This document shows, in pieces, positions 22,828 to 31,322 of a DNA stretch of 64,000 bases (position 1 is the stretch's first letter; each line of letters starts with the position of its first letter). The position numbers and the translations under genes were made by a program. Below the pieces are notes generated by a model. It saw only the letters and a list, made by a program, of their open reading frames with translations, did not search any database and had not been told where the DNA came from. This DNA is from Saccharum officinarum (lineage: Eukaryota; Streptophyta; Magnoliopsida; Poales; Poaceae). The stretch lies in assembly GCA_020631735.1 (NCBI GenBank), contig CM036191.1:43225309-43289308 (forward strand), written 5' to 3'.

Positions 22828-23078
22828 CTCCCTCTGGCTAGAAAGAATGGAAGTCTCATGGAGCAGGTCAAACAATCCTTAATTTGACCAAGCACATACA
22901 AAAACTACTAACAATTATGATACATAACAAGTATCACTAAATTAAACAAGACAAATATTTTCATAGTATAGACATATTTGAAAGTATAAATATTGACAAT
23001 ATTTTTTATAAATCTAATTAAACATGGCTTTATTGACTCCTCCAAAAATGACATTTCTATTTTTTAGAATGGAGGGGG
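22828..23078. mobile_element. Stowaway-type MITE (251 bp)
   Basis: It begins CTCCCTCTGGC and ends ATGGAGGGGG between TA duplications (22826-22827, 23079-23080). A truncated relative lies at 24320-24496 in the second copy of the duplication. Confidence 0.75.
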
Positions 23079-24176
23079 TACCCTGTTCATTGTTAGGGCT
23101 ACCAGTCTGTTCTATTCTGTCTTGTTTTTTCCAAACAAAAAAAATAGTACAACTACAATGTGTACGCGTATGGTTATATATATGATGTTGAGTGCTGGTG
23201 ATCTTCGTCGTATATCAGATTTTTCCATTTGAAGTTAAATTATTCCTTTTCTTTGTCTTTTCCACAACCGGGATTCCCTCTATTTGCTTTGACAAACAGT
23301 CAATCTAACACGTCCTTAGTGCTGATGATTAACTGCTGACTTCATTGACCTAGCTAGTGGTAATAATAATTTAACACGTCCCTCTATTGCTCAAGGGGGA
23401 AACGCCTGGATCTCTCTGATCGATTGTACCGGAGCAATCTTAGTGGTAAGAATAATTACCTGCTGGCTATTACTTACTCCGTCCACAAAAGAATACAATT
23501 ATGGTATTCGTACCTGTTAAAATTGTTTAAGTATGACTAAATTTACAGTGACTAATATTCAAATTTATGTCTCCAAATCATTTTATTATGAAAGTATATT
23601 TCATGACGAATATAACAATATTTATTTTGTATCGTAAATTGTTGTATTTTTGGTACAAATTTAGTCAAACTTGAAAGTATTTGGTTTCTCAGAATGCGAG
23701 AATTGCATTCTTTTATGAACGGAGGGAGTATTTGGTGACTAGGGTGTTTCGGTACGTGTTCTTGCAATTGCTGTACCTTGTTTCGAATACCTTTTTTTTA
23801 GCTAGGATTACCATCGGTGCTATTCTGTACGTATTGGTTTTCATTATTGTACTAAGATAGATCTGTACGTGTAGAAATGTTAGTATAGAAGGGTCAACCT
23901 TGAACTTACTTGGTTGGTCTGTGATGATTTCAATGACCGTGGCATGGAAATATGAAGTAAGCCGGTAAAATGTCAAATTCAGTCAAATGTTGGAACAATA
24001 AACTAAACACTCTATTAAGAATTTTCTTTGTTGGTGGGCTGCTCATATACAAACAAAGAAAGGAATGTCCATCTCACTCACCTTACATTTTTAACAATTT
24101 AGATAGTGCCACTGAGATCACTCCCATTGACCGAGAACAACTTGCTCAATCTCTTGCATTGACCAATGACCATTAG
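22902..24176. repeat. Tandem segmental duplication, copy A
   Basis: This unit is repeated in the same orientation at 24320-25899. Shared anchors include ACTACTAACAATTATGAT, GTACAACTACAATG, TTTCCACAACCGGG, AACACGTCCCTCTATTGCTC, GGTCAACCTTGAACTTACTT and the final CCAATGACCATTAG. A 68-codon frame (23970-24176) is present in both copies, but most differences change the amino acid, so it is probably not a gene. Confidence 0.9.
23477..23728. mobile_element. Stowaway-type MITE in copy A
   Basis: It runs from CTCCGTCCAC to ACGGAGGGAG with TA on both sides (23475-23476, 23729-23730). The 5' end lacks the first bases of the usual CTCCCTCCG. The counterpart in copy B is 25192-25441, so this insertion preceded the duplication. 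Confidence 0.8.
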
Positions 24177-24319
24177 TGTCACTGTAGCAAAACCACTGTC
24201 ACTATAGCAAAACCACCGCCCAACCGGTTTTGAAAAGTTCAGAGGGTAGAAAATCCGGTTTTATAGTTGAGGGGTGAAATAGACCACCCTGAATAGTTGG
24301 GGTGAAGTAGACTTTTTCC
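24177..24319. other. Spacer between the two duplication copies
   Basis: 143 bp containing a near-repeat (CACTGTAGCAAAACCAC / CACTATAGCAAAACCAC) and AGTTGAGGGGTGAAATAGAC / AGTTGGGGTGAAGTAGAC. It looks like transposon-derived filler. Confidence 0.5.
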
Positions 24320-24743
24320 AAACTACTAACAATTATGATGCATAACTAGTATCACTAAATTAAACATGACAAATATTTTTCATAGTATAAACATATTTGA
24401 AAGTATAAATATTGGCAATATTTTTACAAACCTAATTAAACTTAGTTTTATTGACTCCTTGAAAAACGATATTTCTATTTTTTTAATGGAGGGAGTACCT
24501 GGTTCATTGTTAGGGTTACCATCTGTTCATTCTGTCTTGTTTTTTTCAAACCAAAAAAAGTAGTACAACTACAATGCGTACGCGTATGGATATATATGTT
24601 GAGTGCTGGTTTCTTGGTCTAGAAGATTAGTATTAACATTTTTTTGTTTTTTCCAAACAAAAATTAGGTTTAGATCAAAGAGTTTTCCATTTGAAGTTTA
24701 ATAATTCCTTTTCTTTGCTTTTCCACAACCGGGTTTTCCTGTA

Positions 24744-25003
24744 CTCCCTTTGTCCCTTTTTAACTGTCGTTCTCACTTCACAAAAAGTCAAAAGTACTTA
24801 ACTTCAACAAAATATATACAAAATAATATTAATATTTATAATAAAAAAGTAGTATTATTAGATAAATCGTTGAATCTATTTTTTATAATAAATTTATTTG
24901 GAGATACAAATGTTACTTATATTTTTTTACAAATTTAGTCAAACTTTAACAATGTTAGATTAGCGCACTTATCATAGCGACAAATGCTAAGGGACAGAAA
25001 GAG
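24744..25003. mobile_element. Stowaway-type MITE present only in copy B
   Basis: It starts CTCCCTTTGTCCC and ends GGGACAGAAAGAG, with TA at 24742-24743 and 25004-25005. It inserted after the duplication, because copy A is uninterrupted at the corresponding place near 23275. Confidence 0.8.
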
Positions 25004-25191
25004 TACTTATTTTGAAAAACATTGAATTTAACACGTCCTTACTGGTGATGATTAACTGCTGACTTCCATTGACCTAGTGGTAATAATAATTTAACACGTC
25101 CCTCTATTGCTCAAGGGGGAAATGCCTGGATCTCTCATCTCGATTGTACCGAGGAATCTTAGTGGTAAGTATAATTAATTGCTGACTGTTA

Positions 25192-25441
25192 CTCCCTCCA
25201 TCCACGAAAGAATGCAATTATGTATTCATTCCTATTAAAATTGTTCAAGTTTGACCTAGTATTCAGATTTATGTCTCCAAATCGGTTTATTATAGAAGTA
25301 TATTTTATAACGAATCTAATGATATTTATTTTCTATCATAAATGGTTGTATTTTTTGGTATAAATTTGGTCAAATTTGAAAGTATTTGGTTTCTCGAAAT
25401 GCGAGAATTACATTATTTTTTTATACGGACTGCGGAGGGAG
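25192..25441. mobile_element. Stowaway-type MITE in copy B
   Basis: It runs from CTCCCTCCATCC to GCGGAGGGAG with TA on both sides (25190-25191, 25442-25443). It is the sister copy of the MITE at 23477-23728. Confidence 0.8.
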
Positions 25442-26031
25442 TATTTGCATATTAGGGTGTTTCCGTACGTGATGCTCTTGCAATTGCAGTACCTTGTTTC
25501 CTTTTTTTAGCTAGGATTACCATCCGTGCTATTCCGTACGTATTAGTTTTCATCATTATTTTATTGTAGTAGAAGATTAAGATAGATCTGTACGTGTAGA
25601 AATGTTGGTAGAAGGGTCAACCTTGAACTTACTTGGTTGGTCTGTGATGATTTCAATGACCGTGGCATGGAAATATGAAGTAAGCCGGTAAAATGTCAAA
25701 TTCGGTCAAATGTTGTAACAATAAACTAAACACTATATTAAGAATTTTCTTTGTGGGTGGGCTGCTCATATACAAACAAAGAAAAGGATGTCGACCTCAC
25801 TCACCTTACATTTTTAACAATTTAGATAGTGCCGCTGAGATCACTCGCATTGACAGAGAACAACATGCTCAATCTCTTGCACTAACCAATGACCATTAGC
25901 GTGCTATATCTTTACTGGGAGATAGTTCCAAAATTTGAGCAAACGATAGTGGGCCCTCCGTTACAGAACAGTGAGCCAGACAGCATGCCGCCGGTGCATC
26001 TGCATGGACCATCGGTGCTATTCTGTACGTA

Positions 26032-26355
26032 TTGGTTTTCATTCCTATATATGCAAGCAAGGAGGAGAGTGGTGGTCGTCGTCGTCCCAGTGCTGGCACC
26101 GCAATCAATCCGCAGCACAGAGGTCCTCCGGCGGAAGGATGTCGTGCAGGGGCAGGGCTGGGTCGGCTTCGGAAGGAGGTGCCCACGTGCGAGCACGGCG
26201 ACGTGCACGTCATGTGGGAGATGCTCAGCAATCCCAGCACCAGCGGCGGCGGCAAAGGCGCGGCGGCGACGCGGCGCGCCAGTTCATGGAGGAAGCCCGC
26301 CGTCGTCGTCGCCGCCGCTTGGAGCCAGCTGGCGTTCTACTGCTGCGGGCTCTGA
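26032..26355 (+). CDS. Small hypothetical protein (up to 107 aa)
   Basis: The most protein-like part is residues 44-66, GRLRKEVPTCEHGDVHVMWE followed by MLS. Acidic and aromatic residues there are clustered in a manner unlike the surrounding GC-rich shadows. The protein ends WSQLAFYCCGL. A TATA-like CCTATATATGC (about 26043) lies after the first ATG, so the true start may be further in or the ATG at 26032 may be unused. AATAAA at 26643 could be the poly(A) signal of a transcript with a 290-base 3' UTR. Competing frames on both strands at 25889-26645 lack such a block. I believe the core block recurs in plant proteins of unknown function, but cannot verify this. Confidence 0.45.
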   Translation: MVFIPIYASKEESGGRRRPSAGTAINPQHRGPPAEGCRAGAGLGRLRKEVPTCEHGDVHVMWEMLSNPSTSGGGKGAAATRRASSWRKPAVVVAAAWSQLAFYCCGL

Positions 26356-26655
26356 TGTCATCTCTCTGGTGTGCTCCGGGCGGAGGCGGAGGCGGAGTTG
26401 CTCTGCATCTGCTCCGTGGATTCAATTCAATTTCAAACAGAGTGCTCCCGGTTCTTGTCCGGCCTTCTTCCTTGCCACTGCTGATGATGATTGTGGTCGA
26501 TGTCCAAATCCCGTGCTATTGTTGTGATGTGTTGTTACTAGCGTATGTTGCGTCAATTTTCCATGCCGTGGTTCTATGTACTGTACATGTTGTTTCTGTG
26601 CGCTGTTACCAACAGGACCAGGTTAACAGTCTTCAGTTTGAGTAATAAAAGAAGA

Positions 26656-27000
26656 CGACGAGTCGAAAACATCAACTCACTGACTGACTGACTGATACAG
26701 GCACAAGCTCAATTGATGACTGTCGTCTTCTCTTGTGAACCGTTGTACGTATTGTATGTGCAACCCTTGGTCGTCCCATACGGACACGGTTTGGATTCAA
26801 CTTCAACTAACGTGCTTTTCTTGTGTTAGTCGAAGCACCTGACTGCTGACACTGACAGGGAGAGGCTGTCTAACAACAGTCTGACAAGAGATTTCGATCA
26901 TGTATGGTACGATCATGAAATGAATGCACGGCATTGTTTGGAGAACCTAAGATATAACACGCTTTGTGTTTTTTCAGTATTTAATAGGAAATTAAATACT
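26656..27000. other. 3' flank of the small gene, no further gene seen
   Basis: It contains a short CTGACTGACTGACTGA run at 26680-26695 and ordinary intergenic sequence. Confidence 0.4.
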
Positions 27001-27059
27001 ATTAGCGTGCTATATCTTTACTGGGAGATAGTTCCAATTGATAGCCAATGCCAAGCATA

Positions 27060-28680
27060 GGTAAATGATAATTTTTCTTTCTTCATCACAAGATCGGTAG
27101 AAATGATGGACAAGCTAACTTAAAAGCATATATCACAAAAAATATTTTAAAGGGATTGTTTGGAGAACCTGAGGTGACTTCCTTTACTCTTGATGAGTCT
27201 ATAGGAACTTGGAAGCTAAAAAAAACATTTCGATAAATGCCAATGATGATGTTAGTAAGCTTTTCCAAACAATAAAAGGCATTCGATAAGGAGGTTAACT
27301 TTCTCCTCTATCATCTTTAATAGTGTGACATACCATTGATGATAATTTATCTATTTTACAATATGCGGATTATACATTTCTACTCCTAGAACATGATCTA
27401 AAGCAAGCTTACAACATAAAATAAATACTTTGTCCATTTCAGCGAGTGTCAAGTCTACAAATAGACATTAATAAGAGCGAGTTATTCTGCTTTAGTGACA
27501 CCCATATTGCGATGGAACAATGTACTGTGATTTTTAGATGAAAATTAGGTAAATTCCAAACAAAATATTCAGGTGTTTGTATTCACTATAGAAAATTGGT
27601 AAATACCCATTGGAAAATGGTGGAGTGTTTTGAAAAGTGACTCTATAGATGGAGAGGCAAGCAACTCTAAGTAGGGGTCGTCTAACATTGATAAATTCAG
27701 GATTTAGTAGCCTTATAATATATATAATTTCATTTTTTCTATACAAAGGGGTATTTTACAAAAATTCATTACTTTTGCTCGATATTCTTTCTGGCAAGGT
27801 GATGAGCACAATAAATGAATAATATTGCCGTCCCAAATAGAGTATTATGCGATAGCCTAAAGATCAATGCGGGTTATGTTTCCATGATTTGAATAACAAG
27901 AATACTGCTCTGCGTGGCAAATGATTGTTTAATATCCTTATAATGGTTAATATAAGTTTATTGGAAATCGAGGACTCTTATTTTTGGTCTCGCCTTTCAA
28001 AGGTTAAGTAGGATTTTGTTCGCTTTGGGTCGTCCGTAGTGAAAGATTGAACACATTTCATGTTTCCTAAGATAAATGTGTGAAATGCAACATTGCAGCC
28101 CCAACATCCTTGTCTTTATAACATAGCCGATCCTTCTTTTTAATTTGTAATTAGCAGAAACTCTTATAGGGTGTTTGGTTTTGGGAATCAAACTATTCTG
28201 GACGAGATTGTGCATCATGAATTCATTCGTCAAATTTATTGAACCAGGTGATGATGCATCAACCCATTTCATTCCACAAATCAAACAAAAATGTGAGCAA
28301 TGACAAGATGAACTAACCCAATCCTGAAACTAAACACCCTGTCTGTTCCTCCTCCAAATTTCTCTTGGTGTAGGGATTTCATTGGTTGTACGTTAGTATC
28401 ATAAGAGCGAAAAGTTACGACACATTGCTAACAAGAGCAAGATTTATTTTATTGGAATTTAAATCCGAATGGGTAATTTTTCTCAATAAAATCACTTTGT
28501 AGCACTAATTCATGAGGGTGTCCCTAATATAAACACATGTGTATGGAAATTGAAGGCACCTATAAATATCTAGATTTTTCTATGGTACCACCACCCAGAA
28601 GAATAGTGGCAACAAAGCATAATCTTGCTAAGTCTTCATGATTTAGCAAAAACATGGCAGTTGAATTTGAGATCAAGAGA
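27060..28680 (+). pseudogene. Decayed LINE reverse transcriptase
   Basis: In shifting frames the plus strand reads KLFQTIKGIR (about 27255), LSILQYADYTFLLLEHD (the F/Y-A-D-D box with one D changed, about 27350), INKSELFCF (about 27470) and ALRGK. Near 28530 comes CVWKLKAPINI followed by the zinc-binding region with FLWYH. This order, from the RT core to the zf-RVT domain, is that of plant L1-type LINEs. Stops and frameshifts occur throughout. A MITE interrupts it at 28168-28340. Neither the 5' end nor a poly(A) tail was identified. Confidence 0.8.
28168..28340. mobile_element. MITE inserted in the LINE (173 bp)
   Basis: It starts AGGGTGTTTGGTTTTGGGA and its reversed end starts AGGGTGTTTAGTTTCAGGA, so the termini are inverted repeats. 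The type resembles Tourist-like elements, but no clear target duplication was seen. Confidence 0.7.
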
Positions 28681-28940
28681 TAAAAAATATCTCCAGCTAA
28701 TTTTAAAATCTTCCTGTCCTATATCAAAAAAAAATGGAAGAAATGCCCGCCATGCACCACCCTTACTCTGATTCCATGCATACAAACGAAGCAGAGCAAC
28801 CAGCACTCTGCTTCGCCTTCCTCCTCCTTTCGTTGCCCTGTTTCTCGCTACGCTTCCAGCAACTGGAGCCGCGCCGCTGCAGCCGCAGCCGCAGCCGCAG
28901 CCTACGCCGTCAGTGCTCCGAGGAGATGGTCCGAGTGCTG

Positions 28941-29543
28941 CTACGTTCTGACGAGGATCTCCTCGAGGGAGACGGAGAGCTCGAGGTGGTGGCGCACGGA
29001 CGCCGAGGTAGGTGTCGGCGTGGGCGACGGCGTGGGCGTTGTCTCGGCGCGGCACATCGGGCAGCTTGTGCTCCCGCGCAGCCAGGTGTCGATGCACTCG
29101 GCGTGGAAGTAGTGCATGCACTCGGGGAGCACCCGCACGGCCTCTCCGTCGTCGAAGTCGGCCAGGCACACCGCGCACGTCGTCTCCTTCCAGGCCTCCT
29201 CCTGGCGGTACCGGCACACGACCGCCGCGGCGACGAGGTGCGTCCGCGACGTCGCGCTCACCTCCACGCTGATGCTCGCCTCCTCCTCCTCCTCCTCCTC
29301 TTCCTCCTGCTGCTGCGGCTGCTGGTGCTGGCGCTGCCGCGCGACGGGCGCGCTGGTGGTGACGACGCCGACGACGTGCCGCTGGTGGTTCTGCCTGCGG
29401 CGGCGCCGGTCGCTGCCGTGGCAGCAGTTGATGAGGACGCAGTGGTGCAGCAGCAGCAGCACGGCCACGCACAGCGCGCTCACCAGCGCGATGAACGCCG
29501 GCGACTTGTACGCGTCGCGGCTCGTCAGCCACGACAGCGACAT
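28941..29543 (-). CDS. RING-H2 finger protein, ATL-like (E3 ubiquitin ligase)
   Basis: This intronless protein of 200 residues has a hydrophobic segment at about residues 15-38 ([20 protein letters not shown]). An arginine-rich stretch (46-50) and a run of nine glutamates (80-88, encoded by a TCC/TTC repeat) follow. The RING-H2 domain has C123, C126, C142, H144, H147, C150, C161, C164. A Thr-Pro-rich tail (168-180) and a conserved-looking C-terminus complete it. The zinc ligands have exactly the residue numbers of the protein at 21666-22202, and both share RVLPxCMHYFHAxC and a VC-x-Y segment instead of the ATL GLD motif. The pair are paralogues. Family role: membrane-anchored ubiquitin ligase, often stress-related; the substrate is unknown. 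Confidence 0.93.
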   Translation of the reverse strand: MSLSWLTSRDAYKSPAFIALVSALCVAVLLLLHHCVLINCCHGSDRRRRRQNHQRHVVGVVTTSAPVARQRQHQQPQQQEEEEEEEEEASISVEVSATSRTHLVAAAVVCRYRQEEAWKETTCAVCLADFDDGEAVRVLPECMHYFHAECIDTWLRGSTSCPMCRAETTPTPSPTPTPTSASVRHHLELSVSLEEILVRT

Positions 29544-30021
29544 GGCGGTGGCGATGGATCTAGGAGAGGCCCAGCAGCTGAGGCAGCGGCGGCGCCGTGG
29601 CGCATGGTCGATTTGATCGGAGCGCCCCCCCGTGCAGTGCCTTATGAGCGGCAGGGCAAGCGGCCAAGCCTCGCAGCGATGGTTACGAGGGATCTCTCAG
29701 CTGTTGTTGTCTTGCCGTCGGATGCCATTGATGGAAACGTCCGCCGTGTTCATGTGCCCTCGTGTCTCCTTGTGCTTGGAACTAAACAGCTCGGTCTTCT
29801 ACTCTCATCAGTGGCCAAGATACTTAAAAGATCGATCGATACATGATCCACTGTGTTGGGTCACTAATGACACGACTAACACTACTGCTACAGTACACCT
29901 GTCACGACTAATTGCAGCACTAAGCGCTCTTATTCTCTGACCATAAGTGCAGGTCACGTGGCAATGGAGGATGCATCATCTGGAGACGAGACGACTCGAG
30001 AGGCAGCCAAGGCCACGGACG
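29544..30021. other. Intergenic between the RING-H2 gene and the thaumatin-like gene
   Basis: This is the upstream region of the minus-strand RING-H2 gene and the downstream region of the next gene. Plus-strand frames here are shadows. No promoter element was chosen with confidence. Confidence 0.4.
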
Positions 30022-30807
30022 CTAGAGGTGGCGGAGGTGGCCGGCGACGACGCTGTCAGGCTTGGGGCAGAAGACGACCTTGATCTCGCCGGGGTCGATG
30101 CAGTCCTGGGGCGTGACCTCGACGTCCGTGGCGTTGGTCCTCGTATCAGGGCACAGGTGCTTGAACAGCGCCGCCTCGGACGCGCCGGCGCCGCACCCTC
30201 CGCCAGGCGCACGGGAGCGCGGGGGGCACTGGGCGGCGAGGTCCACGGCGCATCCCAGCGTGGGGCACCGCCTGCCTCGCCGGGAGCCCTCCGGCGGCGG
30301 CAGCCCGTGCGGCGTCACCACGACGGCCACGTTGAAGCCGTCCACCAGGCTCACGCTGTACGCCGCGGCGCCGCCCGGACCGGCCATGCTGACCTGCGCC
30401 ACCGTCACCGGCGGCGCGTCGCCCGTCATGCACCGCAACGGGGTTAGTGGGCCCGCGTCGACCTCCTCCTCGTCGTTCCCGCCGGAGCACCCCGTCCGCG
30501 CCACCACGCGGCCTGACCACGCGCCCGGCGGGAACGCTAGCGTCGCTAGGCCCTCACCGTTGCCCTCCAGCCGCCCCGCCGGCTCGCCGTCCGCGTCGGT
30601 GGGGACCGAGGGCACGCCCGCGTTTGGGGTCACCAGTGTCCAGACTGGGTACGGGCAAAGGTTGTGGAGGGTCAGGTTGGTGGTGGTGTTGGTGGTGGTG
30701 GACACTCCCGGCGACGGCGGCTGACGGGCAGCGACGGCGACCGTGGCGAGAGCCAAGGTCATCATCAGCGCTCGTATCGTCTTGGACGACGACGACATGA
30801 TGGCCAT
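30022..30807 (-). CDS. Thaumatin-like (PR-5 type) secreted protein, divergent
   Basis: This intronless protein of 261 residues starts MAIMSSSSKTIRALMMTLAL and has a signal peptide ending near ATVAVAA. Family marks in order are NLCPYPVWTLVTP (N-terminal strand), PPGAWSGRVVARTGC, TGDAPPVTVAQVSM, YSVSLVDGFNVAVVVTPHG, GCAVDLAAQCPP, and the ending VVFCPKP. The secreted part has ten cysteines, against sixteen in typical thaumatin-like proteins. The acidic REDDD cleft residues are not apparent. It may therefore fold with five disulfides and lack glucan binding. The ATG at 30805-30807 is chosen because the open frame upstream lacks a signal peptide. It could be a receptor-like or seed-type TLP relative; its role in defence is inference from the family. 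Confidence 0.85.
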   Translation of the reverse strand: MAIMSSSSKTIRALMMTLALATVAVAARQPPSPGVSTTTNTTTNLTLHNLCPYPVWTLVTPNAGVPSVPTDADGEPAGRLEGNGEGLATLAFPPGAWSGRVVARTGCSGGNDEEEVDAGPLTPLRCMTGDAPPVTVAQVSMAGPGGAAAYSVSLVDGFNVAVVVTPHGLPPPEGSRRGRRCPTLGCAVDLAAQCPPRSRAPGGGCGAGASEAALFKHLCPDTRTNATDVEVTPQDCIDPGEIKVVFCPKPDSVVAGHLRHL

Positions 30808-31322
30808 GGCTGCTGGTGGAGCTCGATGGAACTGTGCGTCGGCGTCGCAGTGACGGCTGGTATAAAAGAGGGCGGATCGGGAACGGTGGTGGTTGAGTCG
30901 CAGTAAACGCATGCATTTGCATTTCGTCGGCACGCATGGCGCCGCCAACTTTCATCACTCACGCACTTCTTCACTTTGCATCGGCAGGAATTGCCTGTGC
31001 AAACGACATGACACCGGGCCCACTCGTCAGGGTGTCGGGGACACGATGGCACATGACATCATGAGGGCTTATTTTAGGCCCCAGAAATCTGCAGAAAGCC
31101 TTTCATCTTCCACCTGGGTGCATGGGCCCATATGTTCACCGTGATGGCCTGTTTGTCTTCTGGGCTTCATTCACGAGCTGCAGCAGCCTCTGTCAAAAAT
31201 GATTAGGCCCATTTGTGACAGGCCAGACAGGACACAACGTTGGGGGATGGATATCAAGTGAGGCCAGCCCATTACCAGCGCGCCAGTCACTAAGCCACCC
31301 CAGCCCAACAATGTACTAGTAG
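30808..31322. other. Upstream region of the thaumatin-like gene
   Basis: A TATAAAAG at 30860 faces the plus strand, away from the gene, so it is not taken as its TATA box. Nothing else was recognised up to the solo LTR. Confidence 0.4.

Larger units (their letters stand above)
24320..25899. repeat. Tandem segmental duplication, copy B
   Basis: Copy of 22902-24176, about 300 bp longer, mainly because of a MITE at 24744-25003 that copy A lacks. The Stowaway at its left end is truncated. Copies differ by scattered substitutions and small indels. Confidence 0.9.
25895..27037. repeat. 37-bp perfect direct repeats flanking about 1.07 kb
   Basis: ATTAGCGTGCTATATC followed by TTTACTGGGAGATAGTTCCAA occurs at 25895-25931 and again, identical, at 27001-27037. 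The first copy directly follows the duplicated region. The enclosed segment holds the small gene at 26032-26355. The repeat is too long for a DNA-transposon target duplication and carries no terminal repeats. Confidence 0.85.

Noticed and set aside
23970..25899. A 68-codon frame conserved in both duplication copies
   Set aside because: Most differences between copies change the amino acid, so there is no sign of selection on a protein.
28734..29846. Long plus-strand frames opposite the second RING-H2 gene
   Set aside because: They are shadows of the GC-rich minus-strand gene, which has a complete RING-H2 domain and a membrane segment.
30858..30866. TATAAAAG as the TATA box of the thaumatin-like gene
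   Set aside because: It faces the plus strand, opposite to the gene.
30062..30906. Plus-strand frames opposite the thaumatin-like gene
   Set aside because: They are low-complexity shadows; the minus frame has a signal peptide and family motifs.
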